Of a stretch of 8,499 nt of DNA, positions 1 through 5,924 are shown piece after piece. Position 1 is the stretch's first letter; each line of letters opens with the position of its first letter. This DNA is from Bacteroidota bacterium (lineage in GTDB: Bacteria; Bacteroidota; Rhodothermia; Rhodothermales; UBA10348). Location of the stretch: the NCBI GenBank assembly GCA_004356385.1, contig SMXL01000026.1, positions 1-8,499 on the forward strand, written 5' to 3'. The position numbers were made by a program, and so were the translations under genes. The notes under the pieces are model-generated. The model was given only the letters and a program-made list of their open reading frames with translations, ran no database searches and had not been told where the DNA came from.

Positions 1-43
1 GGAAGAGTATTTGTCGGACACGGCTGGAAAAAATGATATTCAT
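1..43 (-). CDS. Start of a second gene in the btuB operon (partial)
   Basis: An ATG at 43-41 lies five bases after the TGA stop of the upstream receptor gene, on the same strand. It opens a frame that stays open to the window edge. The 14 visible residues read MNIIFSSRVRQILF: a short start, basic residues and hydrophobic patches, which would fit an exported or membrane protein. The tight spacing suggests a shared transcript and possible translational coupling. From the context (B12 riboswitch plus BtuB-like receptor), a periplasmic B12-binding protein or ABC transporter component would be a natural partner. This is only inference, because too little protein is visible to assign a family. No Shine-Dalgarno sequence is seen before the ATG. 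Confidence 0.45.
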   Translation of the reverse strand, partial: MNIIFSSRVRQILF

Positions 44-48
44 GGTTT

Positions 49-1983
49 TCAATGGTTGTAGCCGAGCTCGTAACTGAGGTACAATCGTACGTGACGGGGC
101 GGCATTGGATAAAAACGAATCGAATCGAATCGCCCATCTGTAGCGTTTTCGAGCGCCAGCTGAACGCGGATCTTTCCGTGCGACGTATGCCTATCAACCC
201 GCAGCCGAACAGAAAGCTCTTGATAGGCGGATACGGACTGGGTTTCGTCGGACGTGATATAACGCGGTCCGATCATCGTCAGCAACACGTCAAGGCCAAA
301 AGAGCTGGACGATACCGAGATCACCGATTTCAATACGTGTTCCGGGACGTATCTAAGTTGTCGGGAATACGTTCGAGACTCTTTCGCGGATCTGTCCTCG
401 ACGCGCGAGTATGCGTAGATCAATCGACCCACGATTGATGCTCCTGTCATCGACTTTATTCTTGCTGACAGACTTCCCTCTATTCCGCGGCTGACCACGC
501 GACCGATGTTACCTGGCCGCCACGTCTGTATCGACGGACCCGAAAGAGCGGGGTGCCAGACAATTTTATGTTTAAGTGAGCTCCGAAACGCGGTTGCTTG
601 CGCTTCGATACTCATAAGCCGCCTGGTAATTTGGAAGGATAAACCGGCGTCTACCGACCAGCCTTTCTCTGCTCTCAAATCGGGGTTGCCACCCGGGACC
701 CAGTACAATTCATTAAACGTGGGCGTTCTCAACACGCGAGCGATACTCGATCTGAAGAAAATGGCTTTCTTTGAAAACAACCTTCTCCGGACGGAAAGAC
801 TCGGCAATACCCCGATCGCATCGTTCCCGTTTACCCAGGTGGACTCCACGCCGAGCCCGGGTCTGATCGTTGACCTTTGTGTGGTCCGTTCTGCCGTTAT
901 CCTGGTACGGAGCTTTTGCTGTGTTCGACCGCCTGCCAGGCGGGTTCGATCTTGTCCGACCGATGCGTATGCTTCGAGCCACCAGAGTTTGGATACCACA
1001 TAACGTCCCGTTGTTTGAAATTCTATAGTCTGCGTCCTGGATCTGGAAGGCATCTTCGAACCCGGGTGAGCATAGTCGAGCTTCGATGCTGTGTACGAGA
1101 CGCCTAGGTCAAGTAGTCCGTCCGGAATGCCGAAGCGGCCGGAAGCCCAAAATCGAATAAACCGGTCCTGCTGTCTGGCAGTAATGGGTTCAGCATTTAC
1201 CGGACCCGGAACTCCCCGATCACCGCGACCCATCCATGTGGCCACATGCCAGGTACCGAGCTGTGATTCACCGTCCAATCGAGCATACAAATTTTGCGCG
1301 TTCCGGTCGGCACCCTCCCGTCGTACTTTTTCATGTGTTAGACTGGTTGGATTTTCGAAGGGAAATTGTCCGTCGATCCGGGCAATGTCTATTGCGATTA
1401 ACGATCGAATGGTTCGAAACGGGCGTGATATCAGGGCCGATAATTGGCGGCGTCCATACGCACCGAGGCCCCCTGATACTCGAAAAAGAGGCTTCATCGG
1501 TGCCTGAACGGCTCGCAGATTGACAATTCCACCGAGTGCTGATCGACCCGCCACTACTCCCGATCCTCCGTGGTGAATGGACACGGATTGCACGAAGATC
1601 GACGGTACCGACGTCAGGTCGAGCTGACCAGTCTGGGGATCGGCAAGAGCCATTCCATCGAGTAAAATCTGGGTATGCTGAGCGCCCGCCCCCCGTGCGG
1701 AGGCCGACGCCAGACCTGTCGATCCAATTCGCTGAACAAATAAAAAACTTTCGGCATGCAGCAGTTCAGCGATCGACTCTCCGATTCGATATCCAATTCG
1801 TTCGCCAGATATCGTACTGATCAATACGGGTCCTTCCGAATTTCGTAAGGCCGTCGAATCGACCACAACCACTTCGCTCAAAACAATCGTAGAATCTCGA
1901 CGGTCTTGCCCGTTCGCAATGATGACCGTGGCAAAAATTGCCGGCGTAAGGGTGAGAATTTCGTAGATCCAAGAACGCCGCAT
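49..1983 (-). CDS. btuB: BtuB-like TonB-dependent outer-membrane receptor, probably for cobalamin
   Basis: This 644-residue outer-membrane receptor should bind its ligand at the cell surface and import it into the periplasm with energy from TonB-ExbBD. Residues 1 to about 25 form a signal peptide. A TonB-box-like stretch (TIVLSEV, 32-38) precedes a plug domain at about 45-160, with the typical ILLDGMALADPQTGQ (106-120) and SALGGIVNL (148-156). The rest is a beta-barrel with the family motifs RTPTFNELYW (419-428), GGNPDLRAEKGW (431-442), NIGRVVSRGIE (492-502) and a C-terminal FYPMPPRHVRLYLSY (624-638). The length is close to that of BtuB. The family alone does not fix the substrate. The B12 assignment comes from the cobalamin riboswitch directly upstream. 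The ATG at 1983 is chosen because it starts the signal peptide. The last bases before it belong to a terminator hairpin. Siderophore or other corrinoid specificity cannot be excluded. Confidence 0.88.
   Translation of the reverse strand: MRRSWIYEILTLTPAIFATVIIANGQDRRDSTIVLSEVVVVDSTALRNSEGPVLISTISGERIGYRIGESIAELLHAESFLFVQRIGSTGLASASARGAGAQHTQILLDGMALADPQTGQLDLTSVPSIFVQSVSIHHGGSGVVAGRSALGGIVNLRAVQAPMKPLFRVSGGLGAYGRRQLSALISRPFRTIRSLIAIDIARIDGQFPFENPTSLTHEKVRREGADRNAQNLYARLDGESQLGTWHVATWMGRGDRGVPGPVNAEPITARQQDRFIRFWASGRFGIPDGLLDLGVSYTASKLDYAHPGSKMPSRSRTQTIEFQTTGRYVVSKLWWLEAYASVGQDRTRLAGGRTQQKLRTRITAERTTQRSTIRPGLGVESTWVNGNDAIGVLPSLSVRRRLFSKKAIFFRSSIARVLRTPTFNELYWVPGGNPDLRAEKGWSVDAGLSFQITRRLMSIEAQATAFRSSLKHKIVWHPALSGPSIQTWRPGNIGRVVSRGIEGSLSARIKSMTGASIVGRLIYAYSRVEDRSAKESRTYSRQLRYVPEHVLKSVISVSSSSFGLDVLLTMIGPRYITSDETQSVSAYQELSVRLRVDRHTSHGKIRVQLALENATDGRFDSIRFYPMPPRHVRLYLSYELGYNH
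116..130. repeat. Three tandem copies of CGAAT inside btuB
   Basis: CGAAT occurs three times in a row (116-120, 121-125, 126-130) and a further CG follows. It codes for part of the segment around FDSIRFYP near the C-terminus of the receptor. Gain or loss of one five-base unit would shift the frame for about the last 20 residues. Three copies are few for a contingency locus, so this is probably chance. Confidence 0.6.
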
Positions 1984-1984
1984 G

Positions 1985-2018
1985 AAAAAACCTGTACCCC
2001 AATAACGGGGCGCAGGTT
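1985..2018 (-). terminator. Intrinsic terminator of the cobalamin riboswitch, overlapping the btuB translation start region
   Basis: Read on the minus strand, AACCTGCGCCCC (2018-2007) can pair with GGGGTACAGGTT (2000-1989) across the loop GTTATT. This gives 4 GC pairs, a 2x2 internal mismatch (CG/TA) and 6 further pairs. The hairpin runs directly into a tract of six T (1990-1985), ending two bases before the ATG at 1983. This is the form of a Rho-independent terminator. The 3' arm also holds the only purine-rich ribosome binding site candidate (AGG, seven bases before the ATG), so the same hairpin could block translation as well. Confidence 0.85.
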
Positions 2019-2089
2019 ACATGCATGGAATAAGAGATTCCGCTCTTGATATCCATAGACAGTAGCGCGCACCCCTTTCCCCGGAGGTG
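2007..2089 (-). promoter_or_regulatory. Riboswitch expression platform: switch hairpin and antiterminator strands
   Basis: Just after the aptamer, minus-strand CACCTC (2089-2084) can pair with GGGGTG (2075-2070; one U.G pair) around the loop CGGGGAAA. The loop contains CGGG (2083-2080), complementary to CCCG in the aptamer core (2252-2249), so it is a candidate partner for the loop-loop contact known from cobalamin riboswitches. The 3' arm of this hairpin is part of GGGGTGCGC (2075-2067), which can instead pair with GCGCCCC (2013-2007), the 5' arm of the terminator, leaving one bulged base. The two states exclude each other. Inferred logic: bound cobalamin stabilises the first hairpin, the terminator forms, and expression is off. 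A small hairpin GGAAT/ATTCC (2041-2037 with 2031-2027) sits between the two parts. Confidence 0.6.
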
Positions 2090-2102
2090 ATTGTTACGAG
2101 CG

Positions 2103-2347
2103 ACTCCAGATAGGTATCCTGGCTTGCAGCGGTGAGCGCGCGTACTCAACACGAGCTCGACTTGCTTCAGCTCCGGTGTTGCCTTCCGATTCTCAATTGA
2201 ACCGTGGCGCTGCCTTCAACGCTGGTGCACGTTCGCTGCCTACAGTTGCGGGTACAGCGCCGGAATTCGCCTCTCGTAAACCAAAGGTCTCCGCTAGTAC
2301 GTTACCGGCTTCCCTGCCAGCCGCAATCGTGCGGCCGTAACTGGAGT
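2103..2347 (-). promoter_or_regulatory. Cobalamin (vitamin B12) riboswitch aptamer
   Basis: On the minus strand the conserved blocks come in the family order. The closing helix P1 is ACTCCAG (2347-2341) with CTGGAGT (2109-2103), seven perfect pairs. Next come GGGAAGCCGG (2314-2305) with its partner CCGGC (2263-2259), then GCGCTGTACCCGCAACTGTA (2260-2241), then GCCACGG (2208-2202) with CGGAAGGC (2188-2181), and the B12 box AGCCAGGATACC (2124-2113) immediately before the P1 3' strand. The consensus second-block form GCCACTG has one change here. The hairpin after GGGAA is enlarged by about 30 bases over the common form. Its position before a BtuB-like receptor gene is the classic one. AdoCbl and other cobalamin forms cannot be told apart reliably by eye. 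Confidence 0.94.
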
Positions 2348-2366
2348 GCGTATGAAAAAGAACACA

Positions 2367-2397
2367 GAAAGGTAGCGGGAAGCTGGTTCACAAACAA
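2367..2397 (-). promoter_or_regulatory. Candidate promoter for the riboswitch-btuB transcript (Bacteroidota-type pattern)
   Basis: On the minus strand, TTG (2397-2395) is followed after 20 bases by TACCTTTC (2374-2367). This resembles the TTG / TAnnTTTG promoter known from Bacteroidota, with seven of eight bases in the second element. Transcription would start near 2360, about a dozen bases before the aptamer's closing helix, which is a sensible position. Such short matches occur by chance, and the lineage is itself inferred. Confidence 0.35.
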
Positions 2398-2461
2398 GAA
2401 CTGCCTCGTTTTCGTCGCGTTTAGCTGGCTATGGTCGCCTCGGGGCCGTTACCTTCTGAGG

Positions 2462-2482
2462 CAGGCATGCGGCCAATGCCTG
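2462..2482. repeat. Inverted repeat between the divergent btuB and tolC-like genes
   Basis: CAGGCAT (2462-2468) and ATGCCTG (2476-2482) are perfect inverted copies around a seven-base spacer, about 40 bases before the TolC-family start codon. They could be an operator half-site pair or an RNA hairpin in the leader. No T-tract follows, so a terminator is unlikely. No regulator gene lies in the window. Confidence 0.4.
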
Positions 2483-2522
2483 GCTCTCGTCATTAGCTTT
2501 TTCATGACTCTATCGCATCATT

Positions 2523-3947
2523 ATGTATGTTCGATTGTGGATCACCCGAATCTTAGTCGTGGCAGCGTTTACGGCTCTCCCGGTCTCGCTCGCTCGTTCG
2601 CAATCCGTAATTTCGAAAACAGATACGGTCGTAGTGACCCTGGAATCCGCCATTCTGAGGGCTCTTGAAATCAGCCCTGAAGTGGGGGCTGTTTCAGCAA
2701 GCCGAAACCATGCTGCCGCACGTTGGCGCTTCGCCAAATCTCATCGATTTCTTACGGAATTTGAAGCCAAGTCAGCGCACTCCTTTTCGCCCGGCTTAAA
2801 AGGCATCGATGGTGTTCCGACGGGTGAATTGTATCTGGAGCCATCGGTGAGAAACGACTGGGATAATCTCTCACCCTTCACTTTTGTTGAAATTGAAGCT
2901 GTTCAACCCATTTATACATGGGGAGAACTGAGCGGAAACATAAAGGCGGCTAAATACGGCGTCGTCGTAGAGCAAGGCTCGGTCGATCTTACGACTCTTA
3001 AAGTGGCCGCGCGAACCGCCGAAATATACTATGGACTCCTTCTTACGGATGCGCTTATTCGGGTTACTGAGGATGCCAATGATCTTGTCAGTCAAGCCAT
3101 CGACGAAATCGAGCACCAGATGGACGAAGGCGATCCAGATGTTGACGAGGCCGATCTCTTTCAGGTTCAGATAGCTGAGCAAGAAGTTGCTCGCCGAGTG
3201 GTTGAAGTCAGCCAGAAACTCCGCACGATGCAATCTGCCCTTGCACGACAAATGTTTTTACCCGAAGGAACGGTTCCCGACCTGGGTACCAGGCGACTTG
3301 AAGTGGTCCCTTTCGAACTGGAAGCTCTCTCGATTTACGAGAGTATCGCCCTTGGACATCGACCCGAGTTGGACCAGGCTGATGCCGGCTTGGCCGCGCG
3401 CAACGCACTGGTTGGTGTCGCAAAATCTGAGTACTATCCCAAGCTGTTCCTCGCCGCAAGTAGCAAATACTCATTCGCTATCGATCGCCACCGACAGCGC
3501 AATCCCTACGTAAGCGACCCCTTTCTTTCTCGTGGATTCCGGGCGGGGCTTGGATTCAGTCAAAAACTGAATTTTGGACAAACCAAAGCGAAAGTGGAGC
3601 AGGCTAAGTACAACGTTGAAGAAGTCCGATTCCAGAAGCAAGCCGCCAGACAACTGGTGCTGTTTGAGGTCGAGGAGGCTTATCGGAACGTCCTCATTGC
3701 CCGATCGGCAGTGGAAACTCAAAGCGAAGCGTTCAGGATCAGTAAAGAATGGTTGCGAAGTGAAGAAATTAACTTCGATCTGGATCTCGGCGATACAGAA
3801 AACCTGGTCCGGGCCGTTCAAACCAAATTAGAACTCCAGGCAGCAAATCACGAGGCCGTTTACGATTACAACGTTTCTGTTATCCGACTATTAAAGGCGA
3901 CCGGTGCCCTGACTCAGATTATTCAGAGTGGCACATTTGTTGAATAA
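2523..3947 (+). CDS. TolC-family outer-membrane channel (outer membrane efflux protein)
   Basis: This 474-residue protein has the build of TolC-type channels, which form trimers through the outer membrane and periplasm for export pumps. Residues 1 to about 27 are a signal peptide (hydrophobic core 9-20). Two repeated halves follow. Each has a short beta-rich stretch (about 118-132, with FVEIEAVQPIYTWGEL, and 305-352, with FSQKLNFGQTKAKVEQ) and long alpha-helical hairpins (about 146-245 and 355-462). The block RPELDQADAGLAARNAL (280-296), followed by KSEYYPKLFLAASS, is typical of the second half. No Shine-Dalgarno sequence precedes the ATG, and the start was taken because it gives a normal signal peptide. 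The protein could serve an RND, ABC or MFS exporter, but no pump is encoded here. The MlaC-like gene just downstream points to lipids or hydrophobic compounds as cargo (inference). Confidence 0.9.
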   Translation: MYVRLWITRILVVAAFTALPVSLARSQSVISKTDTVVVTLESAILRALEISPEVGAVSASRNHAAARWRFAKSHRFLTEFEAKSAHSFSPGLKGIDGVPTGELYLEPSVRNDWDNLSPFTFVEIEAVQPIYTWGELSGNIKAAKYGVVVEQGSVDLTTLKVAARTAEIYYGLLLTDALIRVTEDANDLVSQAIDEIEHQMDEGDPDVDEADLFQVQIAEQEVARRVVEVSQKLRTMQSALARQMFLPEGTVPDLGTRRLEVVPFELEALSIYESIALGHRPELDQADAGLAARNALVGVAKSEYYPKLFLAASSKYSFAIDRHRQRNPYVSDPFLSRGFRAGLGFSQKLNFGQTKAKVEQAKYNVEEVRFQKQAARQLVLFEVEEAYRNVLIARSAVETQSEAFRISKEWLRSEEINFDLDLGDTENLVRAVQTKLELQAANHEAVYDYNVSVIRLLKATGALTQIIQSGTFVE

Positions 3948-3966
3948 TGAGGAGAAGTAAGAAACA

Positions 3967-4059
3967 ATGGCGTTACTGACTCTTGGTAACGAATTTATGG
4001 CCATCCGGTGTTCTGAACAGTGTCCCAAATCATGTACAATAGTTGGAAGCCCATCCTAG
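3967..4059 (+). CDS. Small ORF (30 aa) with strong ribosome binding site, overlapping the mlaC start
   Basis: GGAGAAG (3951-3957) lies nine bases before an ATG at 3967, just after the TolC-family stop codon (3945-3947). The frame codes for 30 residues (begins MALLTLGNEFMAIRC, ends TIVGSPS) and stops at TAG 4057-4059, inside the mlaC signal-peptide region in another frame. No family is recognised and there is no membrane segment. Three cysteines are present (residues 15, 19 and 23). It holds the clearest ribosome binding site between the two large genes, while mlaC itself has none, so it may be a leader peptide that couples translation into mlaC. Chance is the alternative. An inverted repeat CGTTAC/GTAACG (3971-3976, 3986-3991) lies in its first codons and could form a weak hairpin. 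Confidence 0.35.
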   Translation: MALLTLGNEFMAIRCSEQCPKSCTIVGSPS

Positions 4060-4637
4060 CATTGGTCGTGTTCGGCTGTCTGTTAACAACAGGTGCCACC
4101 GCCCAAGAAACGGCAGACGATATCCGCGTGATGTTCGAAGCCCGTGACGTCGATATCAAAGCTCTTGTGGGGACCGACGATGATATCTCCGATGAAGCGA
4201 GGGAAGATCTCCGTTCCGTTATCAACGACGTAATTGATTTCCGAGCTATGGGAGAGGGTGCCCTCGGGCGCCACTGGTCCAAACTGACTACTGAGCAGCA
4301 GGACGCATTTGTTGAAACTTTTGCTAAAATCATTCGGAATCAGTCGTTGGCCAGCCTGGACGTTTACCGGGCCGATGTGGCTTACGGTGAAATAACGGTC
4401 TCCGATGCGAAAGCTCGGGTGGTCACGACCACCACGTACAAAGACGTGCCGACCGAAGTGGTTTACGAGCTACGATTCACAGGCAAAGAGTGGCTTGCCA
4501 CCGATATTATTCTAGACGAAGTCAGCACGGTAAGGGGTTATGCCCGTTCATTTCAGAGCGTGATCCGAAAGAAGGGATTCGACGAACTGATGGCAAAGCT
4601 TCGAAAAAAGTTGATCGAGGTCGAGTCGTCGACGTAG
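4032..4637 (+). CDS. mlaC: MlaC/Ttg2D-family periplasmic phospholipid-binding protein
   Basis: This 201-residue protein belongs to the MlaC (Ttg2D, 'toluene tolerance') family. These are soluble periplasmic carriers that hold a phospholipid or other hydrophobic molecule and pass it between the inner-membrane MlaFEDB transporter and the outer membrane. A signal peptide ends near ATAQ (residues 22-25). Family features follow: DFRAMGEGALGRHWSKLT (69-86) then EQQDAFVETFAKII (88-101), a beta-rich middle, and the C-terminal WLATDIILDEVSTVRGYARS (154-173) with the basic helix to the end. A GTG four codons upstream (4020) is an alternative start and an in-frame stop lies at 4014-4016. ATG 4032 gives the more usual signal peptide. 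VFGC in the signal core resembles a lipobox only weakly. MlaD, MlaE and MlaF genes are absent from the window. It lies 84 bases after the TolC-family gene on the same strand, so an operon is likely. Confidence 0.87.
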   Translation: MYNSWKPILALVVFGCLLTTGATAQETADDIRVMFEARDVDIKALVGTDDDISDEAREDLRSVINDVIDFRAMGEGALGRHWSKLTTEQQDAFVETFAKIIRNQSLASLDVYRADVAYGEITVSDAKARVVTTTTYKDVPTEVVYELRFTGKEWLATDIILDEVSTVRGYARSFQSVIRKKGFDELMAKLRKKLIEVESST

Positions 4638-4820
4638 ATCCCTCGTTGGGAAAAAAGGCGTTTCAGCCATCAAAGAGAGTAACTCTGACGAACTTTTGAA
4701 TCACCGAAGTGTGGGTGGCGGCTGGATTTATTCGAAATGTATTCGGTCGGATTTCATACACTCGAATCCTTACGACCCAGGGAGTAATTTCTGTTCCGAA
4801 AACTTTAACAGCGACCCGCC

Positions 4821-5840
4821 TTGGAAGGATATGTCCTTCATACCTATGGGCCCGAACAATACTTGAAGAGCGCTGTCGCCTCGGCGATAACCATTCGTCG
4901 CCACGACAGCCATCGACCCATCGCCCTGTTCACCGACGAATCTTCGATCGATCGGTTGAGGTCTCTTGGCCTTGATTCCCTTTTCTCGCCGCTCGAGACG
5001 CTTCCTGAAGAACACCGGTCTATCGTCGGATTCAAACACCACCTTTATCGGTTTCACCCGTTCGACCGCTGCCTTTTTGTCGATGCGGATATGGTCTGGT
5101 GTCGTGACCCGAATCCACTCTGGCAGCAGTTATCGGCTTTCGAGTTTACCGGGACGGGTGTGACCAGCGCCGACTTCTTTTTTGGCGCCCCCAAAAACGC
5201 CAGGGTAATCATTCAGTACCTCACCAATCGACGAAAACGAACGATTCGTCGTTTTGGAGCAACCTACCTGCCTCGAGTTCAGGCCGGTATGCTATACTCA
5301 AGCAATCGAAAGGAGTGTAAACGGGTTTGTTTGGAGGCTGAAGTCCTGCTCAGTCGAAAGTCAGAAACTCACTTCGAAAGTCGTCTAAATGAAGGTAGAA
5401 ACGAGGAGAGCTGCGAATGGAGTTTTGCGCTTGCGTTTGCGCGTTTAGGGATACCCATTTTCCCCTGGTATCAGGGTCGTAACACGCCTCAAATGGACTA
5501 CATCGCTGATTTTGTAGAGCACGACGACGACTTCAACAGCGTTTCCTGCCACCACTTCAATCATTCGCTTGCAAACAGACTGCGCGAACTCCCGGTACCT
5601 CGTATTCGAAATGCGCTTCTCTGGCTATACTGCTCCCTTCCGGGGAAAAGTGACTACATGATGATGACTCCTTTTGTCCTTCATTTCGGATGGCTGAAGT
5701 ACAAAAACGTATTTAACGATATGGCGGAGCGTCTCTGGGATCATGCCGTGACAGAACGATCTCTCGAACCCGATACCCCCGAATCAAGCCGGTCTGAAAT
5801 TTTCCCGTTGGAAGGGCAGGATCGTGGCACGCGGCGGTAG
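4821..5840 (+). CDS. Putative glycosyltransferase, GT-A-like with DAD motif
   Basis: This 339-residue cytoplasmic protein has no signal peptide or clear membrane segment. The N-terminus GYVLHTYGPEQYLKSA (3-18) and HRPIALFTDE (31-40) look like the first strands of a nucleotide-sugar-binding Rossmann-type fold. KHHLYRFHPFDRCLFVDADM (72-91) contains DAD (88-90), the usual metal and sugar-nucleotide site of GT-A enzymes, followed by CRDPNPLW. QAGMLYSS (154-161) and ESCEWSFALAF (196-206) correspond to acceptor-side motifs of GT8-like families. The donor and acceptor are unknown. Upstream an in-frame TAA lies at 4806-4808. The only start between it and the conserved region is TTG at 4821, with no ribosome binding site. 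The 183 bases after mlaC hold no gene or convincing promoter that I can see. The gene converges on the TIM-barrel/membrane gene. Confidence 0.75.
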   Translation: MEGYVLHTYGPEQYLKSAVASAITIRRHDSHRPIALFTDESSIDRLRSLGLDSLFSPLETLPEEHRSIVGFKHHLYRFHPFDRCLFVDADMVWCRDPNPLWQQLSAFEFTGTGVTSADFFFGAPKNARVIIQYLTNRRKRTIRRFGATYLPRVQAGMLYSSNRKECKRVCLEAEVLLSRKSETHFESRLNEGRNEESCEWSFALAFARLGIPIFPWYQGRNTPQMDYIADFVEHDDDFNSVSCHHFNHSLANRLRELPVPRIRNALLWLYCSLPGKSDYMMMTPFVLHFGWLKYKNVFNDMAERLWDHAVTERSLEPDTPESSRSEIFPLEGQDRGTRR

Positions 5841-5881
5841 TATTTTCTGCGTCACGTGTCTCTTCGATCTTCACTCCAATC

Positions 5882-5902
5882 TTTGCGCCGATTTTGCGCC
5901 GA
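5882..5902. repeat. Short tandem repeat between convergent genes
   Basis: TTTGCGCCGA occurs at 5882-5891 and again at 5893-5902, a period of 11 bases, in the 84-base gap between the two convergent stop codons. No clear terminator hairpin with a T-tract is seen in this gap on either strand. Confidence 0.55.
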
Positions 5903-5924
5903 ATCCCGAGCCAAGCCCTCGCGC

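Noticed and set aside
116..130. CGAAT repeat as a phase-variation switch for btuB
   Set aside because: There are only three copies, too few for typical high-frequency slippage.
713..982. Open frames on both strands inside the btuB region
   Set aside because: They overlap a gene with full-length receptor motifs and have no recognisable features of their own.
2083..2091. Plus-strand GGAGGTGAT, a perfect Shine-Dalgarno match (the minus strand reads ATCACCTCC like the 3' end of 16S rRNA)
   Set aside because: No sensible plus-strand gene starts after it. The bases are explained by the hairpin of the riboswitch expression platform on the minus strand.
2204..2668. 154-codon open frame on the plus strand over the riboswitch
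   Set aside because: It lies over the aptamer and runs in another frame into the TolC-family gene. Its composition has no protein-like signature.
4020..4031. GTG start four codons before the chosen mlaC start
   Set aside because: Possible, but it has no ribosome binding site either and it lengthens the signal-peptide n-region without adding family residues. It is kept as an alternative.
5841..5924. Bidirectional terminator between the convergent genes
   Set aside because: No stable hairpin with a T-tract is visible on either strand, only an 11-base-period direct repeat.
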